Assembly: GCF_000262715.1 (NCBI RefSeq)
Contig: NC_017924.1
Location: forward strand, 496,001 to 560,000
Source: Blattabacterium sp. (Blaberus giganteus)
Lineage (GTDB): Bacteria; Bacteroidota; Bacteroidia; Flavobacteriales; Blattabacteriaceae
Length of the DNA stretch: 64,000 bases
Reading direction: 5' to 3'
The notes below the pieces were generated by a model, which ran no database searches, was not told the origin of the DNA, and saw nothing but the letters and a program-made list of their open reading frames with translations. Position 1 is the first letter of the stretch; every line of letters starts with the position of its first letter. The translations under genes and the position numbers were made by a program. Below, one piece after another: positions 35,709 through 44,956 of the stretch.

Positions 35709-36813
35709 ATTTATTTTTTTTGTTTGGAAAACGGTAAATCATTCCATTAATATTCATTCCAGCACCTAAGGAAGCCATGAGAATGATATCTCCAGGTTTA
35801 ATCTCATGAGGCGGCATTTCTCCTTTCAGAATTAAATCTAATAAAGTAGGTACAGTAGCAACAGAAGAATTTCCAAATTTTTGTATTGTCATTGGCATAA
35901 TTTTCGACAAAAAATCTTTATTAAAAGATGTATAATTATATAATTTCAACAATCTTTTTAAAATAGCATAATCCATTTTAGCATTAGCTTGATGAATAAG
36001 AATTTTTTTAATATCCTTAAGATGTAAATTAGCATGATCAAGTATATTTTTTAGCATATTTGGAACTTCTGTTAATGCATATTCATAAATTCTCCTCCCA
36101 TTCATTCTAATATTCATCATTGATTTTTTATAATTAGGATTTAAAGAAGGACCATTTGTTAAATAATATAATTCTTCATTATTATTACATTGAGTATCAT
36201 AATGAATAATTCCATGTTTTTCGTCTTCTAAATATTCTATAGCAGATAAAACAGCCGCTCCTGCTCCATCGGAAAAAATCATGGAATTTCTATCATGCGG
36301 ATCTATAACTTTAGATAAAGTTTCAGAACTGGTAATCAATATGTTTTTAGCATGTTTAGATCGCAAAAGTTGATCGGCAAGAATCATTCCTTCTATCCAT
36401 CCTGTACAACCAAAAATCATATCATATGGTCTACATTTTTTATTTTGTATTTTAAGTTTATTTTTTACTTTAGCCGCTATAGATGGCATAAAATCAGACT
36501 GATAAGAAATAGGATGAATATCTCCATAATTGTGAGCCGATATGATATAATCTATATCCTCTTGATAAATTTTAGAATTTTTTAAAGCTCTTTTTGCTGC
36601 AATAGTCGCAATATCAGAATTAAATAATCCTTTATTTATATATCTCCTTTCCTCTATTTCTGTAATTTTTTTAAATTTATTAATAATTTTTTCATTGGAT
36701 TTTTCAATTTTTGATCCTTTTTTGTCGTAAAATTTATGTTTCAAAAAATGATCTTTTTTTATAATTTTTTTTGGTAAATAATGACCTGTTCCTGTAATGA
36801 TTGATCGAATCAT
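35677..36813 (-). CDS. 3-oxoacyl-ACP synthase III family protein (FabH-like)
   Basis: This thiolase-fold enzyme condenses an acyl-CoA starter with malonyl-ACP. The catalytic triad can be seen: C136 in FGCTGWIEGM, His in IHQANAKMDYAI near 269 and Asn in FGNSSVATVPTLL near 313. At 378 residues it is longer than E. coli FabH (317) because of insertions near residues 30-60 and a Lys-rich tail, as in the longer Bacteroidota FabH paralogues. It could start fatty acid synthesis or serve a specialised condensation. The tail overlaps rpmE2 by 32 bases. It is divergent from menG. Confidence 0.87.
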   Translation of the reverse strand: MIRSIITGTGHYLPKKIIKKDHFLKHKFYDKKGSKIEKSNEKIINKFKKITEIEERRYINKGLFNSDIATIAAKRALKNSKIYQEDIDYIISAHNYGDIHPISYQSDFMPSIAAKVKNKLKIQNKKCRPYDMIFGCTGWIEGMILADQLLRSKHAKNILITSSETLSKVIDPHDRNSMIFSDGAGAAVLSAIEYLEDEKHGIIHYDTQCNNNEELYYLTNGPSLNPNYKKSMMNIRMNGRRIYEYALTEVPNMLKNILDHANLHLKDIKKILIHQANAKMDYAILKRLLKLYNYTSFNKDFLSKIMPMTIQKFGNSSVATVPTLLDLILKGEMPPHEIKPGDIILMASLGAGMNINGMIYRFPNKKNKYEKKNTSRKL

Positions 36814-36924
36814 TTATTGATTTAATAAATTTAATGAAAAAGTAAAAAATAAAATTTTTAATTAAAAATAATGAAAAACCATTTTTTATTCATATTTTTC
36901 TGAATTTTAAAGTAAATTCTAAAA

Positions 36925-37683
36925 ATGAAAAAAGATTCTGATTCTCTTTATTCTAAAGAAAAAAAATTGAAAAACATGTTTGATCATATTGCTCATAAAT
37001 ACGATTTAATCAATCGCATATTATCTTTTGGAATAGATTTGATATGGAGAAAAAAAACAATTCATTTATTATGCAAATTTAACAAAAAAAAAGTTCAAAA
37101 AATACTAGATTTAGCTACTGGAACTGGAGATATAGCTATTCTATTAGCTAATAAGTTTAAACACGCTTTTATTACGGGATTAGATCCATCTGATAAAATG
37201 ATAAAAATAGCTAAACAAAAAATAAAAAATAATTTCTTTGAAAAAAGAGTTCAAATCATTCAAGGATATTCGCAAAACATTCCGTTTCAAAATGAAACTT
37301 TTGATATAGTTACCATCGCTTTTGGAATAAGAAATTTTCAATACATTCATGATTCTGTTAGAGAAATATACAGAATATTAAAACCTTCAGGAATTTTAGT
37401 AATTTTAGAATTTTCTAAACCTTCTAACTATTGGATAAAAAAAATTTATTATTTTTATTTTCACTTAGTAAAAAAAATAGGGAATTTTATATCTAAAAAT
37501 CATTTTGCTTACAATTATTTGAAGGAATCTATATTGTCTTTTCCCTATTGCAACAGAAAAATGAATAAACTTTTAAAATATCATAAATTTGATACAATTC
37601 ACATACAAAAACTAACATTTGGAATTGTTTCTCTTTACTTTTTTAAAAAAAAAAATGATAAAATTCATTTTTACAATATTTAA
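36925..37683 (+). CDS. menG: Demethylmenaquinone methyltransferase (MenG/UbiE)
   Basis: This SAM-dependent methyltransferase makes menaquinone, the respiratory quinone of Flavobacteriales, from demethylmenaquinone. The N-terminus has FDHIAHKYDLINRILSFGID, motif I is LDLATGTGDIAI near residue 70, and the family signature GIRNFQYIHDSVREIYRILKPSG is near 135 (shown here only as AFGIRNF and ILKPSG). Length 252 is normal. It is followed by the GH3-type gene after 20 bases. Confidence 0.94.
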   Translation: MKKDSDSLYSKEKKLKNMFDHIAHKYDLINRILSFGIDLIWRKKTIHLLCKFNKKKVQKILDLATGTGDIAILLANKFKHAFITGLDPSDKMIKIAKQKIKNNFFEKRVQIIQGYSQNIPFQNETFDIVTIAFGIRNFQYIHDSVREIYRILKPSGILVILEFSKPSNYWIKKIYYFYFHLVKKIGNFISKNHFAYNYLKESILSFPYCNRKMNKLLKYHKFDTIHIQKLTFGIVSLYFFKKKNDKIHFYNI

Positions 37684-37703
37684 AACTAAAATATTTTTTC
37701 ATA

Positions 37704-39224
37704 ATGATCAAGTATTTATCTGGATATTTTACATCTACTTTTCTTAAAAGAAGAATTAAAAATATAGAGTTTTTTATGCGTTATCCAATAGAAATACAAA
37801 ATCAATTAATCAATCAATTAATATTGTATGCAAAAAATACAGAATTCGGAAAAAAATATGGATTTTGTGACATCAAAAAATATAAGCAATTCTCAGAAAG
37901 AATTCCTATATGTAAATATACTGATTTACAAAATGTTATAAATAGAATTCGTAAAGGAGAAAAAAATGTATTATGGCCAGGAGAAGTCAAATGGTTTGCC
38001 AAATCCTCTGGAACTACTAACGAAAGAAGTAAATACATTCCTGTAACCAAATTATCAATGAATGCATGTCATTATAAAGCAGGAAAAGATATGTTATCCA
38101 TTTATATTCATAATCATCCCAAAACAAAAATTTTTTTTGGAAAAGCCGTTCGTTTAGGAGGAAGTTACGAACTGCATAGAAAATATAATACATTTTATGG
38201 AGATTTATCTTCCATTTTAATTCAAAATATGCCTTTTTGGGTTGAAAATATTTGTGTTCCTAGAAAAAAAATAGCTTTAATGAGTGAATGGGAGAAAAAA
38301 TTAGAAAACATAGTGAAAGAAACAGGAATAAAAGATGTTAGAATTTTATTAGGTGTTTGTTCTTGGTTATTGATTTTTTTAAACAAATTATTGAAAAAAT
38401 TTGAAAAAAAAAAAATCGATGAAATATGGCCTAATATAGAGGTTATTTTTCATGGAGGAGTAAGTTTAAAACCTTATATTTATCAATATAAAAAATTATT
38501 TGATAAATCTATAAACTACTATGATGTATACAGTGCTTCAGAAGGTTTTTTCGCCATACAAGATCAACAAAATGTTGAAGATCTTCTGTTATTATTAAAT
38601 CATGGTATATTTTATGAATTTATTCCTACAGAAGAAATAGATAATGCTGATCCTAAAATATTTTCTATTGAACAAGTAAAATTGAACAAAAATTATGCCC
38701 TTGTTATTTCTACTAATGCAGGATTATGGAGATATATAGTTGGAGATACTGTAAGATTTACTAGTTTATCTCCATATCGAATTTCCATTTCAGGAAGAAC
38801 CACTCATTACATAAATTCTTTTGGGGAAGAATTAATTGTAGAAAATGCAGAAAAAGCTTTAAATAAAGCTTGCATGAAAACAAATTCTATGATTCATGAA
38901 TATACTGCAGGACCTGTATATATGAATAAAGAAAATTCTGGAGCTCATGAATGGATTATAGAATTTAAAAAACGTCCAAAAAATTTATGTGACTTTAGAA
39001 ATATTTTGGATCATGAATTAAAATCTTTGAATTCAGACTATGAAGTTAAACGATATAAAAATATGATTTTGGGTCCTCCTATTATATATGTAGCCAGAAA
39101 TGGTTTATTTTATGATTGGTTAAAAAAAAATAAAAAATTAGGAGGACAAAATAAAATTCCTCGTTTATCCAATGATAGAAGATATATAAACTCTATTTTG
39201 GATATGGAAAAAAATAAAGACTAG
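37704..39224 (+). CDS. GH3-family acyl-adenylating protein
   Basis: This 506-residue protein is a member of the GH3 family, acyl-adenylate-forming enzymes best known as plant jasmonate/auxin amido synthetases. The ATP-binding segment WFAKSSGTTNERSKYIPVT is near residues 97-115 (motif SSGTTNERS) and STNAGLWRYIVGDTVRF near 335-351, the conserved ATP/adenylate loop. Family homologues occur widely in Bacteroidota with unknown substrates. It is probably cotranscribed with menG. I do not know its role in a cockroach-type symbiont. Length and motifs suggest a working enzyme. Confidence 0.82.
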   Translation: MIKYLSGYFTSTFLKRRIKNIEFFMRYPIEIQNQLINQLILYAKNTEFGKKYGFCDIKKYKQFSERIPICKYTDLQNVINRIRKGEKNVLWPGEVKWFAKSSGTTNERSKYIPVTKLSMNACHYKAGKDMLSIYIHNHPKTKIFFGKAVRLGGSYELHRKYNTFYGDLSSILIQNMPFWVENICVPRKKIALMSEWEKKLENIVKETGIKDVRILLGVCSWLLIFLNKLLKKFEKKKIDEIWPNIEVIFHGGVSLKPYIYQYKKLFDKSINYYDVYSASEGFFAIQDQQNVEDLLLLLNHGIFYEFIPTEEIDNADPKIFSIEQVKLNKNYALVISTNAGLWRYIVGDTVRFTSLSPYRISISGRTTHYINSFGEELIVENAEKALNKACMKTNSMIHEYTAGPVYMNKENSGAHEWIIEFKKRPKNLCDFRNILDHELKSLNSDYEVKRYKNMILGPPIIYVARNGLFYDWLKKNKKLGGQNKIPRLSNDRRYINSILDMEKNKD

Positions 39225-39254
39225 TTTCAAAAAAATATTTTTAACTTTATTATT

Positions 39255-39518
39255 ATGACAGTAGAAAAGAAAAAAGAAATATTTAAAACTTATGGAAGTT
39301 CTGTTTACGATACAGGATCATCTAAAGCTCAGGTTGCTTTATTTACTTATAGGATCAATCATTTAAACAATCATCTCAAAAACAATAAAAAGGATTTTAA
39401 CACAGAAAGAGCTTTGGTAAAAATGGTGGGGAAAAGAAAAAAATTGCTAAAATATATAGAAAAGCATGATATTGATAGTTACAAAAATATAATTCAACAT
39501 TTAGGATTAAGAAAATAA
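39255..39518 (+). CDS. rpsO: 30S ribosomal protein S15
   Basis: This 87-residue helical protein binds 16S rRNA helix 22. The pattern KKEIFKTYGSSVYDTGSSKAQVALFTYRINHL and FNTERALVKMVGKRKKLLKYI (shown as conserved segments, split at RINHL) is that of S15. It lies upstream of pnp, the classic rpsO-pnp order, separated here by 106 bases. Confidence 0.95.
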   Translation: MTVEKKKEIFKTYGSSVYDTGSSKAQVALFTYRINHLNNHLKNNKKDFNTERALVKMVGKRKKLLKYIEKHDIDSYKNIIQHLGLRK

Positions 39519-39548
39519 ATATAATGAATATATTTCTTTACTGTCCTG

Positions 39549-39612
39549 TAACTACATACACTTACTAACTTAACTAAACTATAACTATATAAACTACAAC
39601 TACTATATAATA
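39549..39612 (+). promoter_or_regulatory. G-free 64-base stretch upstream of pnp
   Basis: Between rpsO and pnp the plus strand has no G from 39549 to 39612 but many C, in ACTA/CTAT-like words. Such a sequence would be unstructured in the mRNA. It is the last segment before the pnp ATG at 39625 and could be a leader. In E. coli the rpsO-pnp leader controls Pnp amount through an RNase III hairpin, and nothing like that hairpin is visible. A regulatory role is speculative. Confidence 0.4.
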
Positions 39613-39624
39613 GAAAATAAAAAT

Positions 39625-41784
39625 ATGCCAGATATAGTAAAAGAAACCATACATATGAAAGATGGTCGTACTATTATTATAGAAACAGGAAGATTAGCAA
39701 AACAAGCCGATGGATCAGTTATAGTACGTGTCAAAAATACAATGCTTTTGGCTACTGTGGTCGTTTCCAATGAAAAAAAAAACGAAACAAATTTTTTGCC
39801 TTTAACAGTGGATTATAGAGAAAAATATTCTGCAGGAGGTAAAATTCCTGGAGGGTTTATAAAAAGAGAAGGAAGACCTTCTGATGAAGAAATTTTGACA
39901 ATGAGATTAGTTGATCGTGTTTTAAGGCCAACATTTCCAGATTGTTTTAATAGAGAAATACAAATTATGATTTCGTTACTTTCATATGACAAAACGGTTT
40001 TACCAGATGGTCTAGCTGGATTGGCCGCGTCAACAGCTTTATCAATAGCAGGAATTCCTTTTGATGGACCGATATCAGAAGTACGTATTATACGTTTAAA
40101 CGGAAAATTTATTATTAATCCTAGTTTAGATCAGTTAAAAGAAGCGGATATAGATTTGATAGTAGGAGCTTCCAATCATTCTATTATTATGATAGAAGGA
40201 GAAATGAAAGAAATAAAAGAAAATGAATTTTTAGAAACAATAATTACAGCTCATCAAGCTATAAAACCACAAATAGAAGCTCAAATTCGTTTGGTTGATA
40301 AATTATCGAAAAATCGTATAATTTTCGTTGAAAATAAAGAATCAATAAATTCTTATCAAGAAAATAAAATATTAAAAAAAGAACTTTTCATATTTTCATA
40401 TGAAAAAATTGAAAAAATTTATAAAAATTTTTTAAATAAAAAAACTAGATCTATTCAAGAAAAGATTGTATTAAATGATTTTAAAAAAAAGTTTTTAACA
40501 GAAGAAAAAATAGAGGAAAAAAAAGTTATTATTGACCATTTTTTTGAGGAAATTATAAAAAAAATAACTAGAAATTTAATTTTAAAGAAAGGAGTCCGAT
40601 TGGATGGGAGAAATAATAAAGAAATACGTACAATATCTAGTTTCGTTGATTACTTACCTGGAGTACATGGTTCTGCATTATTTTCAAGAGGAGAAACTCA
40701 GTCTTTAACTACCGTCACGTTAGGATCGTCATTAGATGCAAATAGGATTGATAATGTTATTATGGAAAATCAGGAGAAATTTTATTTACATTATAATTTT
40801 CCACCTTTTTCTACAGGAGAAATTCGTTCTATTAGAGGAGTTTCTAGACGTGAAGTGGGGCATGGAAATTTAGCTCAACGTGCATTGAAAAATATTATAC
40901 CTAATAATCCATATACCATTCGTGTTGTTTCGGATATTCTAGAATCTAATGGATCGTCTTCTATGGCTACAGTTTGCGCGGCTAGTTTAGCATTAATGGA
41001 TGCTGGAATCCCTATAAAAAATCCTGTTTCCGGAATTGCTATGGGATTGTTTATGGAAAAAGAAAAAAAAGTAATCGTATCAGATATAATGGGAGAAGAA
41101 GATCATTTTGGAGATTTAGATTTCAAAATAACAGGAACTAAATTTGGAATGACAGCTTGTCAAATGGATGTAAAAAAAATGCAAGGAGTAACATACGATC
41201 TTTTGAATCAGATTTTAATGCAAGCTTTAGAAGGTCGTCTTTTTATTTTAAAAAAAATGTTAGAAACTTTACCTAAATATAGGAAAAAAATGAAGCCTAA
41301 TACTCCAAAAATATATACTTTTAATATTCCTAAAGATTTTATAGGTTTAGTTATAGGCCCTGGTGGAAAAGTTATTCAAGAGATACAATCATATACAAAT
41401 ACAAATATCTTAATTGAAGAAAAAGGAGACTTGGGTTACATTGAGATCATCGGAAAAGATGATGAAAAAATAGAGAAAGCTATTAACAGAATTAAAAAAA
41501 TTGCTTTTGTCCCTGAATTAGGAAAAGTTTATAAAGCAAAAGTAAAATCTATAAAAGATTTTGGTGCTTTTGTGGAAATTTCTAAAGGGGTAGAAGGGTT
41601 GTTGCATATTTCAGAGATAGGATGGAAAAGATTAAATAATATAGAAGAAGAATTGCATATAGGAGATATTATTGACGTTAAATTTATGGGGATGGATGAA
41701 AAAAATAAAAAAATGAAACTATCTAGAAAAATACTTTTACCTCGTCCTGGTAAAAAAAATGAACAAAAAGAAAAAAAAATATGA
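39625..41784 (+). CDS. pnp: Polyribonucleotide nucleotidyltransferase (PNPase)
   Basis: PNPase is a 3'-5' phosphorolytic RNase. Two RNase PH domains are present (first about 1-230, second about 320-555 with RSIRGVSRREVGHG and SDIMGEEDHFGDLDFK, which holds the catalytic Asp pair). A KH domain follows with GLVIGPGGKVIQEIQ near 573, and an S1 domain (VYKAKVKSIKDFGAFVEI, near 631). Length 719 is normal. Its last four bases ATGA contain the rpoD start, so the two genes are translationally coupled. Confidence 0.96.
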   Translation: MPDIVKETIHMKDGRTIIIETGRLAKQADGSVIVRVKNTMLLATVVVSNEKKNETNFLPLTVDYREKYSAGGKIPGGFIKREGRPSDEEILTMRLVDRVLRPTFPDCFNREIQIMISLLSYDKTVLPDGLAGLAASTALSIAGIPFDGPISEVRIIRLNGKFIINPSLDQLKEADIDLIVGASNHSIIMIEGEMKEIKENEFLETIITAHQAIKPQIEAQIRLVDKLSKNRIIFVENKESINSYQENKILKKELFIFSYEKIEKIYKNFLNKKTRSIQEKIVLNDFKKKFLTEEKIEEKKVIIDHFFEEIIKKITRNLILKKGVRLDGRNNKEIRTISSFVDYLPGVHGSALFSRGETQSLTTVTLGSSLDANRIDNVIMENQEKFYLHYNFPPFSTGEIRSIRGVSRREVGHGNLAQRALKNIIPNNPYTIRVVSDILESNGSSSMATVCAASLALMDAGIPIKNPVSGIAMGLFMEKEKKVIVSDIMGEEDHFGDLDFKITGTKFGMTACQMDVKKMQGVTYDLLNQILMQALEGRLFILKKMLETLPKYRKKMKPNTPKIYTFNIPKDFIGLVIGPGGKVIQEIQSYTNTNILIEEKGDLGYIEIIGKDDEKIEKAINRIKKIAFVPELGKVYKAKVKSIKDFGAFVEISKGVEGLLHISEIGWKRLNNIEEELHIGDIIDVKFMGMDEKNKKMKLSRKILLPRPGKKNEQKEKKI

Positions 41785-42644
41785 GACAACTTAAAATTAC
41801 TAAACAAGTAACAAATCGTGAATCCGAGTCATTGGATAAGTATCTTCATGAAATAGGTAAAATTCCATTATTAACTCCAGAAGAAGAAGTAGAATACGCT
41901 CGTAGAGCAAGAGAAGGGGATGCTACTGCCATAGATAAACTTGTCAACGCCAACTTACGTTTTGTTGTTTCTGTTGCTAAACAATATCAAAATCAGGGAT
42001 TAAGTTTATGTGATTTAATTAATGAAGGAAATTTAGGTTTGATAAAAGGAATATTACGTTTTGATGAAACAAGAGGATTTAAATGCATTTCCTATGTTGT
42101 TTGGTGGATTAGACAAGCAATTTTACAGGCTATTGCTGAACAATCACGTTCTATTAGACAACCTACAAATAAATTAGCTTTATTAAATAAAATACTGAAA
42201 ACTCTTGCTCAATTAGAGCAAGAATTGCAAAGAACTCCTTCTGCAAGAGAAATTGCAGAATATTTAGATATGAACGAAAAAGATGTAGAAGATTCTATAA
42301 AAAATTCAGGAAGACATGTTTCAATGGATGCCCCATTAATAGAAGGAGAAGATTCAAATTTATATGATTTGGTTAGATCTGATGAATCTCCTCGTCCAGA
42401 TGAACATTTGGAAAAAGAATCTTTACGAAAAGATATAAAAAGAATTTTAGAAACTTTGAGTGAAAGAGAACGTCGTGTTATTATTTTACATTTTGGATTA
42501 AATGGATCACCTCCTATGACTTTAGAGGAAGTAGGACAATTTTGCGATTTGACAAGAGAACGTGTTCGACAAATTGAAAGTATAGCTTTAAAAAGATTAA
42601 AACATTCTTCTAGAAGTAAAATCTTAAAACCTTATTTAGGATAA
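41781..42644 (+). CDS. rpoD: Primary RNA polymerase sigma factor (RpoD-type)
   Basis: This is a 287-residue group 1 sigma factor of the Bacteroidota type, lacking region 1.1. Region 1.2 starts at SLDKYLHEIGKIPLLTPEEE. Region 2 holds FDETRGFKCISYVVWWIRQAI, split as RFDETRGFK and VVWWIRQAI (about 93-114). Region 3 holds GRHVSMDAPL and region 4 HFGLNGSPPMTLEEV and TRERVRQIES. Compared with the consensus I know for the phylum, region 2 has KGI for KAA, C102 for Phe and V106 for Ala, and region 4.2 reads RQIESIA for RQIKEKA. It reads TAnnTTTG promoters in relatives. Overlaps pnp by four bases. Confidence 0.93.
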   Translation: MRQLKITKQVTNRESESLDKYLHEIGKIPLLTPEEEVEYARRAREGDATAIDKLVNANLRFVVSVAKQYQNQGLSLCDLINEGNLGLIKGILRFDETRGFKCISYVVWWIRQAILQAIAEQSRSIRQPTNKLALLNKILKTLAQLEQELQRTPSAREIAEYLDMNEKDVEDSIKNSGRHVSMDAPLIEGEDSNLYDLVRSDESPRPDEHLEKESLRKDIKRILETLSERERRVIILHFGLNGSPPMTLEEVGQFCDLTRERVRQIESIALKRLKHSSRSKILKPYLG

Positions 42645-42652
42645 AAAACATA

Positions 42653-42727
42653 AGACCTCGAAGGGATTCGAACCCATAACCTTCTGATCCGTAATCAGAT
42701 GCTCTATCCAAATTAAGCTACGAGGCC
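42653..42727 (-). tRNA. tRNA-Arg (anticodon ACG)
   Basis: The reverse complement folds as a cloverleaf. Acceptor GGCCTCG pairs with CGAGGTC (with one G-U at pair 2-71), the D-arm is GCTT/GAGC, and the anticodon stem TCTGA/TCAGA encloses loop TTACGGA (anticodon ACG, Arg CGN). The T-loop is TTCGAAT. The T-stem has a U-U mismatch at 50-64 and the discriminator base is U, both unusual. CCA is not encoded. Just downstream of tpiA on the same strand. Confidence 0.93.
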
Positions 42728-42756
42728 AAATACTTATACAAGTCTATATACTTATG

Positions 42757-43515
42757 TTATGATTGAACTATTTTCAAGAATTTTTCAAGTTTAAGAGATG
42801 AGTTTCCTATCAGACCTCCATCTATATCTTTTTGATAAAAAAAATCTTTTGCATTAATATCATTAAGACTTCCTCCATACAAAATAGATATTTTGTTAGA
42901 AATACTTTCTCCATATTTTTCTAAAAATAAATTACGAATAAATTTATGCATAGTTTGAGCTTGTTCAAATGTAGCAGTTTTTCCTGTTCCAATTGCCCAT
43001 ATAGGTTCGTATGCGATATAAAAAGATTTTATCTTATCTGAAGAACATTGAAAAACAGTTTCTTTTAATTGATGTTTCACTATATGAAATTGTTGATCAT
43101 TAGATCTTTCATAAAACGATTCTCCTACACAAAAAATAATATTTAGATCATATTTTAATGCTATTTTTATCTTTTCTGATAAAACATTATTTTCTTCAAA
43201 AAAAAATTCTCTGCGTTCACTATGTCCTAATATAACATTTTTAACTCCTATAGATTTTAACATATAAGCTGATACTTCTCCTGTATAGGAACCTTTATCC
43301 TTATGATGTATATTTTGAGCCGCAATATTTAAATTTGTACCTTGTAAAATCTGATTTGAAATATGTAAAAAAGGAAAAGAGGGTGCTAAAATAATTTCTT
43401 TATTATGATTTATTTTTCTTTCAAAAACAATTTTTAATAAATTTCTGATAAAAAAAGTTGTTTCATGAAAATCATAATTCATTTTCCAATTTGCGATGAA
43501 AACCTTTTTTCTCAT
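42757..43515 (-). CDS. tpiA: Triosephosphate isomerase
   Basis: TpiA interconverts dihydroxyacetone phosphate and glyceraldehyde 3-phosphate. The catalytic residues are present: K11 in NWKMN, the His in LGHSERREFF near 97 and the Glu in AYEPIWAIGTG near 169. The phosphate-gripping YGGSLNDINAKD stretch near 215 completes the barrel. Length 252 is normal. A tRNA-Arg gene follows 29 bases downstream on the same strand and may share its transcript. Confidence 0.96.
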   Translation of the reverse strand: MRKKVFIANWKMNYDFHETTFFIRNLLKIVFERKINHNKEIILAPSFPFLHISNQILQGTNLNIAAQNIHHKDKGSYTGEVSAYMLKSIGVKNVILGHSERREFFFEENNVLSEKIKIALKYDLNIIFCVGESFYERSNDQQFHIVKHQLKETVFQCSSDKIKSFYIAYEPIWAIGTGKTATFEQAQTMHKFIRNLFLEKYGESISNKISILYGGSLNDINAKDFFYQKDIDGGLIGNSSLKLEKFLKIVQS

Positions 43516-43564
43516 TTTTTTTCACGAGAATATTTGCAAATATAAATATAAAAATTGTTTTTTT

Positions 43565-44056
43565 TTAAAAATTTTTTTTTAACAAAAAAATGGTTTCAAC
43601 TACTATTTCAAAACAAAACTTTTCTAATTCTTCGAATAAAATTTTTTCTTTATTATTTTTTAAATATGAAATATTTTCTATAATATTATTTATGGAAAAT
43701 TTATCTAAAGTTTTATTTGTACAATCTATATAATTTTTTATTTTTTTTAGTTTTTTATTATAGATTAAAATTACATCATTGTGTGATATTTCATGAAAAT
43801 TTGATTTAAAAAAAATATCTAATTTTATTAAAATAATTATTAAATAATTTACAATATCTATATACGTATCTGTTATTTTTTCTTCTTTAATTTTTTGATA
43901 TCCTTTTGATTGAATATTTTTTATACGGATTGTTTTAATCAAAATTTGATCTATTATAGAATAATTATGAAAAAATTTCCATGATAATCCATAATCTTTT
44001 AATTTTTCTAAAAAAAGTTTTCTACATTTTTGAATAACAAAATCAGTAAGATTCAT
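43565..44056 (-). CDS. DUF1599 family protein, function unknown
   Basis: The sequence matches the DUF1599 family (also described as nucleotide-modification-associated domain 1). It has the typical CRKLFLEKLKDYGLSWKFF start, IIDQILIKTIRIKNIQSKGYQK and DTYIDIVNYLIIILI. It is 163 residues, Lys/Ile-rich and helical, without a signal peptide. In free-living Flavobacteriia the same gene lies next to folP and tpiA, as here. It is divergent from folP by 44 bases. No biochemical role is established. Confidence 0.82.
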   Translation of the reverse strand: MNLTDFVIQKCRKLFLEKLKDYGLSWKFFHNYSIIDQILIKTIRIKNIQSKGYQKIKEEKITDTYIDIVNYLIIILIKLDIFFKSNFHEISHNDVILIYNKKLKKIKNYIDCTNKTLDKFSINNIIENISYLKNNKEKILFEELEKFCFEIVVETIFLLKKNF

Positions 44057-44100
44057 GTCATTTAATTTTTTTTAAACAAATTACAATAAATAGTTTTTCA

Positions 44101-44934
44101 ATGATAATTAATTGTGCAGGTTCTTTATTGCATTTAAAAGAACCCAAAATAATGGGAATCGTAAATTTAACTCCTGATTCATTTTATGATGGAGGAAAAT
44201 TATGTTCTGAATATAAAATATTACAACATATAGAAACTTTATTAAATGAAGGTTCTGATTTTATAGATATTGGAGGTTGTTCTACTAGACCGGGATCCAA
44301 ATCAGTAACAGAAAAAGAAGAAATTAAAAGAGTCATAAAACCTATTCGTATTATAATAAAAAATTTTCCAAATATTAGAATATCCATAGATACCTTTCGC
44401 AGTGAAGTAGCTAGAATAGCAGTAGAAGAAGGCGTCATCATGATAAATGATATATCAGGAGGGAAATTTGATAAAAATATGTTCCCTTTGTTAGGGAAAC
44501 TTAAAATTCCATATGTATTAAATCATATGATAGGAATTCCTGAAAACATGCAAAAAAATACATATTATCATGAAAATATAATAACAGAAATAAATAATTT
44601 TTTTTCTGAAAGAATTTACTATTTAAAAAAATATGGAATTCAAGATATCATTTTAGATCCTGGATTTGGTTTTGGAAAAACACTAGAACAAAATTTTAAA
44701 TTATTAAAACACTTATCTTTATTAGGATTTCAAGATTATCCAATTTTAGTTGGTATTTCCAGAAAATCCATGATAAAATTTATTTTAAAAACTTCTTACG
44801 AAGAATCGTTAAATGCAACTTCCATAATTCATACTATAGCACTTTTAAACGGATCCAAATTTTTACGTGTACATGATGTTAAAGAAGCTGTTGAATGCAT
44901 TAAATTAGTGCAATATTACAAAAAAATTTTATAA
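44101..44934 (+). CDS. folP: Dihydropteroate synthase
   Basis: FolP condenses p-aminobenzoate with the pterin pyrophosphate in folate synthesis. The TIM-barrel motifs are MGIVNLTPDSFYDGG at residues 18-32, DIGGCSTRPGS near 57, SIDTFRSEVA near 98, MINDISGG near 115 and ILDPGFGFGKT near 183. Length 277 is normal. It precedes cdaA by 22 bases. Folate is needed by metE and the cyclo-ligase elsewhere in the window. Confidence 0.95.
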   Translation: MIINCAGSLLHLKEPKIMGIVNLTPDSFYDGGKLCSEYKILQHIETLLNEGSDFIDIGGCSTRPGSKSVTEKEEIKRVIKPIRIIIKNFPNIRISIDTFRSEVARIAVEEGVIMINDISGGKFDKNMFPLLGKLKIPYVLNHMIGIPENMQKNTYYHENIITEINNFFSERIYYLKKYGIQDIILDPGFGFGKTLEQNFKLLKHLSLLGFQDYPILVGISRKSMIKFILKTSYEESLNATSIIHTIALLNGSKFLRVHDVKEAVECIKLVQYYKKIL

Positions 44935-44956
44935 TTCACTAATACTTGTATTATTT

